From contig JAJFGU010000020.1 of assembly GCA_021775955.1 (NCBI GenBank), forward strand, positions 1 through 64,000: a DNA stretch of 64,000 bases, written 5' to 3'. The DNA is from Alphaproteobacteria bacterium (GTDB lineage: Bacteria; Pseudomonadota; Alphaproteobacteria; Micavibrionales; Micavibrionaceae). Within the stretch, counting starts at the first letter, position 1. Every line of letters starts with the position of its first letter. The position numbers and the translations under genes were made by a program. Below the pieces are notes generated by a model. It did no database searches. It was not told the DNA's origin and worked only from the letters and a program-made list of their open reading frames with translations. Below, one piece after another: positions 17,314 to 26,274 of this stretch.

Positions 17314-18060
17314 ATGACATTTTTTGCCCCCGTTCTTGTTGCCCTTCTGGTCCTGATTTTTGCCTCTGTGCGAATTATCAAGGAATATGATCGCGGCATT
17401 GTCTACACCTTCGGGAAATATTCCGGCACCCGCAATCCCGGCCTCCAGCTTGTCCTTCCCGGCATCCAGCAAATGACCCAGGTCGATATGCGTATCCGCA
17501 CCGAAGACATCCCAACGCAGGATGTGATCTCCAAAGACAATGTCTCGGTCAAGGTTAATGCGGTTGTGTATTACCGCATTATCGAGCCGTCTTACGCCAT
17601 CAACCGGGTCGAGGATTTTCGCAACGCCACCAGCCAGCTTGCGCAAACCACGCTGCGCTCCGTGCTGGGTAAGCACGACCTTGATGATATGCTCTCCAAG
17701 CGCGACCAGCTCAACAAAGACGTACAGGACATTCTCGATAGCCGCACCGATGGCTGGGGCGTCAAGGTCACCAATGTCGAGATCAAGCATGTCGATATCG
17801 ACCCGACCATGGTCCGCGCGATTGCCAAACAAGCCGAAGCCGAGCGCGAACGCCGCGCCAAAATCATCAATGCCGAAGGCGAACTGCAAGCGGCCCAGCA
17901 ACTCGACGAAGCCGCCGCTATTTTGGCTAAACGCCCCGAGACGATGCAGCTGCGCTATCTCGGCACGCTACAGGAGTTTACCAACTCCAAGGCCGCTACG
18001 ATTATCCTGCCAATGCCGATGGATTTGCTTGCCGCAGCACTGGGAAAAAAGGCGGCTTAA
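17314..18060 (+). CDS. SPFH/stomatin-family membrane protein (slipin)
   Basis: A 248-residue protein with one N-terminal membrane anchor (residues ~1-20) and an SPFH domain (YDRGIVYTFGKYSG, GLQLVLPG, VDMRIRTEDIPTQ, DNVSVKVNAVVYYRI). A coiled coil follows (EAERERRAKIINAEGELQAA), then the terminal oligomerisation region. It matches prokaryotic slipins, which form membrane microdomain complexes with NfeD proteins. A good ribosome site (AAAGGAG) precedes the start. The cellular role here is inferred only from the pairing. Confidence 0.88.
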   Translation: MTFFAPVLVALLVLIFASVRIIKEYDRGIVYTFGKYSGTRNPGLQLVLPGIQQMTQVDMRIRTEDIPTQDVISKDNVSVKVNAVVYYRIIEPSYAINRVEDFRNATSQLAQTTLRSVLGKHDLDDMLSKRDQLNKDVQDILDSRTDGWGVKVTNVEIKHVDIDPTMVRAIAKQAEAERERRAKIINAEGELQAAQQLDEAAAILAKRPETMQLRYLGTLQEFTNSKAATIILPMPMDLLAAALGKKAA

Positions 18061-18070
18061 ACCAACGCAT

Positions 18071-18214
18071 CGTCATTGCGAGCGCAGCGAAGCAATCCAG
18101 AGCCACCCACAGGAAAACTGGATTGCCGCGTCGCACGAAGCAATGCCAAAGTCATTGTTCGTTTTAAAAAATACGAACAAAGCGTTGCTTTGCTTCGCGC
18201 TCCTCGCAATGACG
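18071..18214. repeat. GTCATTGCGAG...CTCGCAATGAC palindromic repeat
   Basis: A 144-bp unit with inverted ends: CGTCATTGCGAGCGCAGCGA at the left and TTCGCGCTCCTCGCAATGACG at the right, with smaller inversions inside. It has the look of a miniature, non-coding repeat. It lies between the slipin gene and the pilin gene. Confidence 0.8.
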
Positions 18215-18224
18215 GCAACGCAAG

Positions 18225-18254
18225 AAAAAGGGCCCCGCGAAGGGCCCTTTTAAA
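18225..18254. terminator. Strong bidirectional terminator
   Basis: AAAAAGGGCCC, a short loop, then GGGCCCTTTTAAAAA forms a GC-rich stem with A- and T-runs on both sides. It can end slipin transcription from the left and pilin transcription from the right. Confidence 0.8.
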
Positions 18255-18273
18255 AAACTTACAGTAAATTCAA

Positions 18274-19044
18274 TTACTGAATTCTAACAAACACGGTACA
18301 ATCACGCACAGTTGCGTTACCGTAATCTGCAGCAGGAGTTAGAGCTCCCTCAGCATTACAAGTCGTAGCCCCACCGGACCTTACAGAACCTGTATTCGGC
18401 ATACCGTTATCAAGCTTGTTGTCAATTTTCAAAGCTTGCAGAGGGGTCAGCGCTACTGTACCAGTCGCTGTACCAATGTCAGCTGCCGGATTCGGGCTAA
18501 TAGCAAGGTAATGCCCCGCCGTCCATGTCTGTCCAAGCTCAGCTGTCACAGTGCCATTGGTTGCACCCCAACCCATCACAAGGCCAGAGCCGCCTATCGG
18601 CGTTTCCGGAGATTCATCGCCAAAATTAATGGTCGCATCAATGGGCGTTGCATTCACGCCGTTAATGAGATCAGCAGCAGCCAGCATCGCGAATGCTGCC
18701 AAGCCCTCAACAGCCATAGCGGCACCAGGGTCTTGATTGATCTGGCTATTGCCTACAGTTGCGGACGCAGCACCTACTTGGCAAGTGCCTGTACAGTTGG
18801 CAAGCCGGGCAGTCGCATTTGGTAAATCACCGGGAAATGCACCAAAAGAATCCCTAAAGGTACTTGTGGCCGCTTCTATTCCCTTAATTTGTGAAATTGT
18901 TGCCGTCACCTGGGCATTGCTGACCAGTTCCTGGCCTTTCAAGACCCCACCGATCAACAGACCGATGATAATCATCACAATCGCAAGTTCGACCAGGGTA
19001 AAACCCTTTTCGCTCTTGCGGCATCTTGTTTCATTCATTTTCAT
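18274..19044 (-). CDS. Type IV pilin-like prepilin (MSHA/type IVb-like), 256 residues
   Basis: The start at 19044 (MKMNETRC) follows GGGAG. A short basic leader ends at Gly before FTLVELAIVMIIIGLL, the classic prepilin cleavage and N-terminal helix with Glu at +5. The mature domain is Ala/Gly/Thr-rich and continues FRDSFGAFPGDLPNAT, a segment seen in type II/MSHA-type pilins, with Cys pairs (NCTGTCQ and two near the C-terminus). At 256 residues it is larger than classic PilA. It lies at the downstream end of the pilus cluster but has its own promoter region, so it is a candidate major pilin. Identity as the major subunit is inferred. Confidence 0.82.
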   Translation of the reverse strand: MKMNETRCRKSEKGFTLVELAIVMIIIGLLIGGVLKGQELVSNAQVTATISQIKGIEAATSTFRDSFGAFPGDLPNATARLANCTGTCQVGAASATVGNSQINQDPGAAMAVEGLAAFAMLAAADLINGVNATPIDATINFGDESPETPIGGSGLVMGWGATNGTVTAELGQTWTAGHYLAISPNPAADIGTATGTVALTPLQALKIDNKLDNGMPNTGSVRSGGATTCNAEGALTPAADYGNATVRDCTVFVRIQ

Positions 19045-19070
19045 TAGACATCTCCCTAAAATAATTAATA

Positions 19071-19110
19071 ATACGGGAACCCGTATCCTGGACAAGCAGT
19101 GCAAATTATA
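19071..19110 (-). promoter_or_regulatory. Pilin promoter region with palindrome
   Basis: On the minus strand a TATAAT box (19105-19110) precedes a palindrome ATACGGG-2-CCCGTAT (19071-19086) that would fall in the 5' leader or act as an operator, then GGGAG and the pilin ATG. No good -35 is visible, which may point to activator dependence. Confidence 0.45.
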
Positions 19111-19244
19111 CACGGATCGCCCCCCTAAAAATAGTCCCTATTCTTCCATCCTCGGCGGATTTCCTAAATAAAAGCTTAAAATTTTTCGTAAAACAAAGCG
19201 TTCTGACAGAGTGATTACTCAAAAAAACAAAATGAGAAGTGTAC

Positions 19245-20315
19245 TTACGCTGCTTTTACTTGGGATTTTCTATAGGCGCTGGGGGCGTTGCCGGTTAACT
19301 CTTTGAAAACCCTGTTAAATGAGGCCAAAGAATTAAACCCAACCTCTTCCGCTATCACCTTGATCGAGGCATCAGTTTCCACCAGTAATCTTTTGGCATC
19401 TTCGACCCTGTGCTCGCTCACCAGCTGCGGAAAGGATTTATCGAAGTGCAGATTGATAACTTTTGAGATAACAGCCTCGGACGCGCCCAGTTCCCGGGCC
19501 AGATCGGTCCGTGAATAGCCGGTTTCATGATAAACCTTGTCCAGTTCCATCAACCTTTCGACTTTCATGGCCAATTCCAGCTCCTCATTGGACAGGCTAT
19601 CCCCCTTATCGGCTTTATCGATGAGACGCACAGCCTGCGGATAGATGCGAAACAGACTGGTCGAGGTCAAATAAACCAGTCCAAGCCCCAAAATTGTCCG
19701 TATAAGCACGGCATCTTGCTCTGATACGGCTGAGCTGAGGCTTAATAGCATCGCTCCGAGGAAGAAAATATTGGCAAAAACAAGCGCCAGAATAAGCCAG
19801 TAGCGCTCCTTACCCGTTTTCTGAATTAAAATACCCTCGAAAAGACCGCGTTTCATCCATATTGCCAGCAAACTCAGGGCCCCGGCTATCAACCCACTCA
19901 CGATTAGCCAGTCGTAAAAAACGCCGCATTGATGAACGATCTTACATTCGCTATCCAGGGAGCTCATAAAAGATGAAAATCCAAGAGCCAGTGGAATAAG
20001 AACAAGCACCCAAAAATGCCGCAATGCCGGCAATCTTGTAATTTGCGCTATCTGCACAACAAGAAGAACGCTCAAAGGTGGGCCGGAATACCAGGCAACC
20101 CATCTCATGACATCATAATATTCAGTAAGCTCACCGATATAGGCTTTGCCCAGATCGAGAAAAAACGCCGTGCCAAGCACCAGAAAATACAAAAACGGCA
20201 AGCCTGCATGCGACAGCCGCCCCGAGCGAAACAACATGTAAACGAGAATATAAACACATTGGACAATGCCGATGAGCGATACAATCTCAGGAATAGAAAA
20301 GCGTAACTGCTCCAT
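19245..20315 (-). CDS. AraC-family regulator with a membrane-embedded N-terminal half
   Basis: Residues ~1-230 have about seven hydrophobic spans (7TM-type sensor region). Residues ~255-356 are an AraC/XylS DNA-binding domain with two helix-turn-helix motifs (TDLARELGASEAVISKVIN and IAEEVGFNSLASFNRVFKE), ending TGNAPSAYRKS. Such proteins are membrane-bound transcription factors. Standing between the pilus operon and the pilin gene, it may regulate pilin expression (inference). The ribosome site is weak. Confidence 0.85.
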   Translation of the reverse strand: MEQLRFSIPEIVSLIGIVQCVYILVYMLFRSGRLSHAGLPFLYFLVLGTAFFLDLGKAYIGELTEYYDVMRWVAWYSGPPLSVLLVVQIAQITRLPALRHFWVLVLIPLALGFSSFMSSLDSECKIVHQCGVFYDWLIVSGLIAGALSLLAIWMKRGLFEGILIQKTGKERYWLILALVFANIFFLGAMLLSLSSAVSEQDAVLIRTILGLGLVYLTSTSLFRIYPQAVRLIDKADKGDSLSNEELELAMKVERLMELDKVYHETGYSRTDLARELGASEAVISKVINLHFDKSFPQLVSEHRVEDAKRLLVETDASIKVIAEEVGFNSLASFNRVFKELTGNAPSAYRKSQVKAA

Positions 20316-20330
20316 AAATTACTTTTACCT

Positions 20331-21062
20331 CTATGGGATGTCCTGACACAAAGGATGGGCGCTTGCCTCATCTGCGTCAAGAACCTGTTCGCATATATAT
20401 GCGCGCATAAAGTTGACCTCTGCCGGGTGCAATTTATCAGCGCTGCTTTTTAAGGTCTCAACCATAATCGCGTAAGCCGCCTCTTTCTCGCCTTTGGCGG
20501 TTAAGACCATCCCCGGCATCTGGCGCGCCCAACCCGGCATGTCATCATTGTCAATCTTTGCCAGAATATGAGCCATCTCCAGAGCCTTATCCAGATCGTT
20601 CAGCCGATAACGTGCCAGATAAACACCCTGCGCCAGCCAGCGCCATTTTTGCCCTTCCGGCTTGCCTCCCGCCTGTATCAGATAGTCCAGCATAGGCCGT
20701 ATTTTCTCTGGCTCCTGTGAGCCACCAAAGTAGTAGGCCGCCAGAAACGGCATGTAATCAGATTTCGGGTCCAGACGGTCCATTAAAAAAAACCATTTGG
20801 TTAGCTCGTTAAAATCATAATCTTTAAGCGCTGTGGAGTTTCCACCCGTATCGCCTAAATTTTGCAACATAATCCCGAGGCCTCTATAGGCGAATTGCTT
20901 ATCACCCAACGCAAAAGAAACAGCCCCTATTTCGCCGGGAACGGGCGGCACATTTATCCAGTACCCTTTAATATCTCTGGCATAGAACCAGGTCAGAACA
21001 TTGATAAGAATAACCAGGGTAAAAAGCGCTGCCAGTATTTGCTCTGTGTTTAAATAACGCAT
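20331..21062 (-). CDS. Membrane-anchored helical-repeat protein of unknown function
   Basis: A 243-residue protein with one N-terminal membrane anchor (residues ~10-27) and a periplasm-type body of helix pairs resembling TPR/Sel1-type repeats (YDFNELTKWFFLMDRLDPKSDYMPFLAAYYFGG, in which WFFLMDRLDP is TPR-like; later DKALEMAHILAKID and KEAAYAIMVETLKSS). The stop of the upstream ABC permease overlaps its start. In Myxococcus xanthus the pilG-pilH-pilI genes put an accessory protein beside an ABC ATPase and permease; this protein could be the positional counterpart of PilG, which is inference without sequence proof. Confidence 0.75.
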   Translation of the reverse strand: MRYLNTEQILAALFTLVILINVLTWFYARDIKGYWINVPPVPGEIGAVSFALGDKQFAYRGLGIMLQNLGDTGGNSTALKDYDFNELTKWFFLMDRLDPKSDYMPFLAAYYFGGSQEPEKIRPMLDYLIQAGGKPEGQKWRWLAQGVYLARYRLNDLDKALEMAHILAKIDNDDMPGWARQMPGMVLTAKGEKEAAYAIMVETLKSSADKLHPAEVNFMRAYICEQVLDADEASAHPLCQDIP

Positions 21063-21823
21063 CAGAATTTTTTGTAAACAAGATCGAGAAGCGCGGCCAG
21101 AAGAACAAGAGCGCTAAACACCAGCCCCTGAGTAGCAACATAGATAAAGCCAATATGATCACCTACGCCATAGACCAGCCATGAGGTCTGAGCCATGAGG
21201 TCTAAGCGTGGCGTTATGGCCGATATACCCTGCATAACAACCGGCATGGCTTCAATGCCCAAAAACCCAGATCCCGAGTCTAAAATACCCAAAATCTGCC
21301 CCATCATACGCGCCAGGACATAGAAAGCACTACACGCCATGGCCGCTGTCGAGGCGCTTTGCAGAACCATCGCAAAAAACAGCGCTGTGTTTACCATGAT
21401 GATGTTTTCTATGATCAGGCTAGTGATCCACAAAAGGTGACCATACCCAAAAATATGAGGGCCCAGCGCATAGAGCGTAACACCGACGGCAAGCCCCATA
21501 ACAATCGCCAAGAGAGAAAAAGCGACCGCAAAAGAAAGCAAGAAAGCAGCTCTGCCGATGGGGCGGGAAAGAAGGAACTCTACATCTTTTGTGTCAAAAG
21601 AGCGGCGCACATGAAAAACAACAAAAAGAACGAGGCCCAAAACGCTGGCAATGCGCAGGCCGCCGCCGGCGAAGACAAGGGCAAAACGATCCTGCTCCAT
21701 AACGGCTGCCGACCCCATAAAGACGGAAAGACTTGCCCCCAAAGCCAGCAGGACTAACAAGGATAGTAATAACCTGTCCCGCAATGCCGCTATAAGCACA
21801 TATTTGACAAGCTGCCAGGACAT
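21062..21823 (-). CDS. ABC-2-type transporter permease
   Basis: A 253-residue integral membrane protein with about six spans (e.g. LLLSLLVLLALGASLSV, IASVLGLVLFVVFHV, FSLLAIVMGLAVGV, LVFSALVLLAALLDL). The short cytosolic signature DTKDVEFLLSRPIGR is typical of ABC-2 permeases and should contact an ATPase. No ATPase gene is adjacent; the nearest is 6.5 kb upstream in the same operon (28325-29062). It follows the secretin gene by 12 bp and overlaps the next gene by one base. The pair resembles PilH/PilI of Myxococcus by context. Confidence 0.8.
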   Translation of the reverse strand: MSWQLVKYVLIAALRDRLLLSLLVLLALGASLSVFMGSAAVMEQDRFALVFAGGGLRIASVLGLVLFVVFHVRRSFDTKDVEFLLSRPIGRAAFLLSFAVAFSLLAIVMGLAVGVTLYALGPHIFGYGHLLWITSLIIENIIMVNTALFFAMVLQSASTAAMACSAFYVLARMMGQILGILDSGSGFLGIEAMPVVMQGISAITPRLDLMAQTSWLVYGVGDHIGFIYVATQGLVFSALVLLAALLDLVYKKF

Positions 21824-21835
21824 ATTAGATCCGGT

Positions 21836-23716
21836 TTATAATTTAAGAGGACGCCGGTCTCCAGAAAACATTCTATACAGATCACGGTCCGTGTTGTGTA
21901 TAGAGTCAGCCGGCGATTCAAGGATTGTAGCCTTCAGGAAGATGACAAGTTCCGTCTTTTTAACCAGATCAGCCTGACTGCGGAACAAAGAGCCCACCAT
22001 TGGTATCTCACCCAAAACCGGAACGCTCTCCTGCTCATTTGTTGTAGAGTCCTGAAGCAGTCCTCCCATCACAATCGGCTGACCGGATCGCACCTGTATC
22101 ACGGAATCAATTTCCTGAACATTGACCTCAGGAATGTTTGAGACAACGCCCGTTATCCCGGCGCTCGCTGTAACAAACTGAATGGCGGGATCGGGGATAC
22201 TCCTGATGATATTGGTTATAGTTGGCCGCACCGCCATAGAAACCGTTCCCGTATCAAGGCTAATAGAGGGCTGCACGTTCACCAAAACACCTTCCGGAAC
22301 GTTCCTGATATCACTATCAATATCCGTCTGGGTCACACCGTCATCGGTGGTTACATCAATATCCACCTCAAAGAACACTCTGTTGGTTGCAACATTCAAA
22401 ACGGCAGATTGATTGTTTAGAACCGTTAATCTGGGACTGGCCAAAGCACGCACGGTTCCAAATCCGGAAATCGCATGAATAAGAGCCTGGACATCGTTAC
22501 CGGCAAATCCAACAACAAAACTTGAAGCGTCTGCAATAGTTGCCGCGCCCGACAGTGGTACCAGCCCCGCACCGGCACCCGAAGCCAATGTATCAAGACT
22601 GCCAAAACCACCAGTCGAAAAGTTCAAGACACCTTCGCCTGAAAACAAACTCATAGCACGCCAATCTATACCGGCTACAAATTCATCGTTTAGCGTGACC
22701 TCAAGAATCTTGGCCTCAATCAAGACCTGCGCTGTTACAGAACGCCTGACAAGGTTAAGATACGCATCAATCTCCTCCTGCACCTTTTCCGGTGCAAAAA
22801 CATTGATAACACCCGCCTGCTTATTAATGCTTAATGTTGCTGGCTGAGGCACAGCCTCTCCTTCGCCACCACCGCCATCAACAGGCAAAGAATCCACCCG
22901 TAAAATCGCATCTGGTGGCTGGACGGTAATGCCATCTGCGCCGCCCGGCATAAGGGGAACCACGTCAGGGTTTTGCTCGGTTGCAGTAATAAAAGGATCG
23001 CTGCTGGTTCTTAAAGATCCAACTGTACCGTCACCCAATATCTGCGTGATACCGGTTTCCAGCTCTCCCCAGAAATCAGATTCACTTTCTGATGTTGCCT
23101 CAAAAGTAGAGCCCGTATCCGCGCCCTCACCGGATACCACGGCGATGTTATTTCTGATACTCCCTGAACTGGTGCGAATATAGCTAAGGTAATCTATTTT
23201 ATAGGTCTGGTTATAGGGCGTATCAAGCTCGACACGAAGAGTCTCATCATTAAAGCTGTATCGCAAACCGGCAACATCAGCAATGCGCTCAATAACCAGA
23301 TCAAAAGGCTTTTCACGCGCTGTAAAAATAATGGACCCACGGATTTTTGGATCAAGCTCAAGATCATAATCAGCTTGCTGCGCCAATTCGAACAAAATAT
23401 CCCGCAGCGGAACCGACTGGTTCACGGAAATAGAAACAAGTGGCATAGGCTTTAAACCATCCGGAACGGATGAAATATAACGCTGAAGCGGCGGTATTGA
23501 ACCGCCCCCTCCAGCAAGCTCATCGCTTTCAACTTCTGGCGTACGTTCCGCCAGGCCATCCTTATAATCCTGTATTTCAAAACCAGCGCCACGGTCAGGC
23601 TTCAAATAGTTCTGAGCCATGTCGCAATTCGACAACACAAATAGTGTTGCAGCAAGGCAAAGCACATGGAAAAAGCGCGCCGCCTTCAAAGTCTCTAAAG
23701 CCTGATATCTATGCAT
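21836..23716 (-). CDS. mshL: Type IV pilus secretin, MshL/PilQ-like lipoprotein
   Basis: The outer-membrane ring through which the pilus exits. I start at 23716 (MHRYQALE); the signal peptide then ends in a lipobox (VLSNC), so the protein is probably a lipoprotein. An N-terminal secretin/TonB short domain (LRDILFELAQQADYDLELD) is followed by N-domains and a Gly/Ser-rich linker. The C-terminal secretin domain includes VEAKILEV-type, VLNNQSAVL, PEGVLVNVQPSI and the signature QIVMGGLLQDS-like segment (GQPIVMGGLL), then PVLGEIPMVGSLF. Length 626 fits MshL. It lies 29 bp downstream of the pilU-like gene. Confidence 0.9.
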   Translation of the reverse strand: MHRYQALETLKAARFFHVLCLAATLFVLSNCDMAQNYLKPDRGAGFEIQDYKDGLAERTPEVESDELAGGGGSIPPLQRYISSVPDGLKPMPLVSISVNQSVPLRDILFELAQQADYDLELDPKIRGSIIFTAREKPFDLVIERIADVAGLRYSFNDETLRVELDTPYNQTYKIDYLSYIRTSSGSIRNNIAVVSGEGADTGSTFEATSESESDFWGELETGITQILGDGTVGSLRTSSDPFITATEQNPDVVPLMPGGADGITVQPPDAILRVDSLPVDGGGGEGEAVPQPATLSINKQAGVINVFAPEKVQEEIDAYLNLVRRSVTAQVLIEAKILEVTLNDEFVAGIDWRAMSLFSGEGVLNFSTGGFGSLDTLASGAGAGLVPLSGAATIADASSFVVGFAGNDVQALIHAISGFGTVRALASPRLTVLNNQSAVLNVATNRVFFEVDIDVTTDDGVTQTDIDSDIRNVPEGVLVNVQPSISLDTGTVSMAVRPTITNIIRSIPDPAIQFVTASAGITGVVSNIPEVNVQEIDSVIQVRSGQPIVMGGLLQDSTTNEQESVPVLGEIPMVGSLFRSQADLVKKTELVIFLKATILESPADSIHNTDRDLYRMFSGDRRPLKL

Positions 23717-23865
23717 TGAAACAATACCCCGGAATGTGGAACTGCGACCTGATGCTGCCGCTGTGTCAGTAAGGATTCTCTTACTTGTTATATTACACCA
23801 TAATGCCTGCAGACAGGCAATAGCTGAAAAAGGCATTTGTCAAAATAAATGACTAGGTCCCGACC

Positions 23866-25008
23866 CTAATCCTTGAAAGAGATAAGTGAAGTATCAACAG
23901 CTTGCAGCGTGTCCCTATCAACACCTGTTTTACCTGACAATTTTGCCTGGTGAACTTTCATCTTCATATCGGACGGTTTGTCGGAGTTGCTGATGGCTGT
24001 ATCTTCAGAGATAAGGCCGTCAACATAGAGCCGCAAGAGCGACTGATCGAAAGTACACATACCGATCGTATTATTAGCCTCCATAACCTCAACAATTTTG
24101 CCAATTTTGCCAGTGAGAATAAGCTCCCTCACCAGGCCTTGGTTTAGCATAACTTCAATAGCAGGCACCAATCCCCCTTTTTCGCAGGGCAATAATCTCT
24201 GGGAAATAATGGCCTTCAAATTCATCGATAAATTGAGGCGTATCTGGTTGTGATAATCTTCCGGAAAAAGATTCACGATACGCTCAATCGCCTGATAAGA
24301 GTTATTGGTATGAATCGTTGCCAGACACAAATGTCCTGTCTCGGCGATCGTCAATGCCTGCTCCATAACTTCGCGATCGCGCACTTCCCCGACCAAAATA
24401 ACATCAGGACGCTGCCGCAGAGAATTTTTCATGGCAATGGCAAAGCTCTCTGTATCAACGCCGACCTCTCGCTGAGTTACCACAGACGCCTTATGCTCAT
24501 GAAAGTACTCGATTGGGTCTTCGATTGTAATAATATGCCCCTTCGAGTTTTTGTTCCTGTGGTCAACCATGGCGGCCAAAGTGGTCGATTTTCCCGACCC
24601 TGTCATACCGGTAACCAAAATAAGGCCCCGCTTTTCCATCGATAGCTTTTCAAGAATTTTGGGCATCTTCAGGTCAGCAAAACTAGGAATTTGTGAAATA
24701 ATACGTCTGATAACCAGAGCAGGAAACTGACGCTGACGCAAAACGTTCACGCGAAAGCGACCGTATTGCCCCATATCAAGCGCCGTATTCAATTCCATCT
24801 GCGCGTCATATTCACGCTTTTGCCTGCTCGTCAGCATAGAGTTCAAAATGTCGTTAATTTCCTCAGGCGTCAGCGGTTCTTCAACCAGATTTATCAAATC
24901 TGTATCTGTGCGTAAGGACGGCGGGTGCCCGACCGTTAAATACAGATCGCTCGCCTCTTTTTCGTTCATGGCATTAAGATAGGTAAAAATAACAGGCGCC
25001 GTGCTCAA
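23866..25008 (-). CDS. pilU: Pilus retraction ATPase, PilU/PilT-like
   Basis: A GspE/PilT-family hexameric ATPase with Walker A GMTGSGKSTT, Asp-box and Walker B (RQRPDVILVGEVRD), and a His-box (TIHTNNSYQAIERIVNLFP). The C-terminal part (TFDQSLLRLYVDGLI, residues ~330-345) resembles PilU, which assists PilT in depolymerising pili. Its start overlaps the stop of pilT (ATGA), so the two motors are translationally coupled. PilU versus a second PilT cannot be settled without a tree. Confidence 0.88.
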   Translation of the reverse strand: MSTAPVIFTYLNAMNEKEASDLYLTVGHPPSLRTDTDLINLVEEPLTPEEINDILNSMLTSRQKREYDAQMELNTALDMGQYGRFRVNVLRQRQFPALVIRRIISQIPSFADLKMPKILEKLSMEKRGLILVTGMTGSGKSTTLAAMVDHRNKNSKGHIITIEDPIEYFHEHKASVVTQREVGVDTESFAIAMKNSLRQRPDVILVGEVRDREVMEQALTIAETGHLCLATIHTNNSYQAIERIVNLFPEDYHNQIRLNLSMNLKAIISQRLLPCEKGGLVPAIEVMLNQGLVRELILTGKIGKIVEVMEANNTIGMCTFDQSLLRLYVDGLISEDTAISNSDKPSDMKMKVHQAKLSGKTGVDRDTLQAVDTSLISFKD

Positions 25009-26195
25009 AATGAGTACCCCTCGCCGCTTCCTGATGTTTTAGGCTTAGCACTTTCCCCGCTTTTATTTACATCAAGCTCTTCCGGAGCTACATCTTCGCT
25101 TTCACCTATTCTTCCTCCACCCAAAGAGCCGGCGGCATGCTCGTCATCACTACGCTCTTCTGCTTCGTCTGATGTTCTCATCAAAGCTCTGCGTGCCTCC
25201 TCTTTTTCAATGATACCGCCCTCATAGAGATTTTTAACTGCCTCTTCCATCGTAACCATCCCATAGCGCGACCCTGTCTGCATCATAGAGAACAATTGAG
25301 CGACCTGGTTTTCTCTGATCAAATTGCGCACGGCATTCGTTCCGACAAGAACTTCAAAAGCCGCAGCCCGTCCTCCGCCAACTCTTTGTAACAAGTTCTG
25401 TGCAACCACGCCCTGCAGCGAGCTGGCAATCATGGCACGCACCATTTCTTTATCGCCTGTTGGGAACACATCTATGACACGATCAATAGTTTTACTAGCA
25501 GAGCTGGAGTGCAATGTTCCAAAGACCAGATGCCCGGTTTCTGCAGCCGTAAGGGCAAGTGAAATTGTTTCATAATCCCGCATCTCACCAACCAGAATTA
25601 CATCCGGATCTTCCCGCAATGCACTCTTTAGAGCTCTGGAGAAAGAATTTGTATCCGTTCCAACCTCCCGGTGGTTAACCAGGCTTTTCTTCGAGGTATG
25701 AAAAAATTCGACCGGATCTTCAATGGTCAGAATATGTTTGGCCGCATGAAGATTGATATGATTAACCATCGAGGCCAATGTTGTTGATTTACCACTTCCT
25801 GTCGGACCGGTAATCAAAACTATGCCTTTCTCAAGCTCCGAGAAACGCTTCATGATCGGTGGAAGCTCCAGCTCCTCCATCGTTGGAACGATAGACGGAA
25901 TGGTCCTGAAAACACCCGAAGAGCCCAGGCGGGTCGTAAAGGCGTTTACCCTGAACCTTGCCTTTTCGCCAAGCGAGATTGCAAAATCAATCTCCATATT
26001 TTTTTCATACTCGGCTCTTTGGTCCTCCGTCATAACCGAGTAGAGCATAGTCCGGATATCATCGCTGCTGAGCGAATCGCCTTTAACCCTTTTCATGATG
26101 CCATCAACACGAATAATAGCCGGACTGCCTGCACTTAGATGCAGGTCAGAGGCGTTGTTTTGCATGGTAAATGCGAGAAGCTGTGTGAGATCCAA
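25005..26195 (-). CDS. pilT: Pilus retraction ATPase PilT
   Basis: The retraction motor that powers twitching and DNA uptake. Motifs: Walker A GPTGSGKSTT (residue ~125), Asp-box/Walker B REDPDVILVGEMRD, GTLHSSSASKTIDRVIDVFP, and an AAAFEVLVGTNAVRNLI segment typical of PilT. After residue ~345 a hydrophilic Ser/Glu/Gly-rich tail of ~50 residues is added. It is 79 bp downstream of the prepilin peptidase gene. Confidence 0.92.
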   Translation of the reverse strand: MDLTQLLAFTMQNNASDLHLSAGSPAIIRVDGIMKRVKGDSLSSDDIRTMLYSVMTEDQRAEYEKNMEIDFAISLGEKARFRVNAFTTRLGSSGVFRTIPSIVPTMEELELPPIMKRFSELEKGIVLITGPTGSGKSTTLASMVNHINLHAAKHILTIEDPVEFFHTSKKSLVNHREVGTDTNSFSRALKSALREDPDVILVGEMRDYETISLALTAAETGHLVFGTLHSSSASKTIDRVIDVFPTGDKEMVRAMIASSLQGVVAQNLLQRVGGGRAAAFEVLVGTNAVRNLIRENQVAQLFSMMQTGSRYGMVTMEEAVKNLYEGGIIEKEEARRALMRTSDEAEERSDDEHAAGSLGGGRIGESEDVAPEELDVNKSGESAKPKTSGSGEGYSF

Positions 26196-26274
26196 GAGAC
26201 ATATCCTTTTTTGTAGTAAGCGCTTTTATAAAGGTAACGTAAATTTCATAGAACTTTATTAATTTTACTTACTT

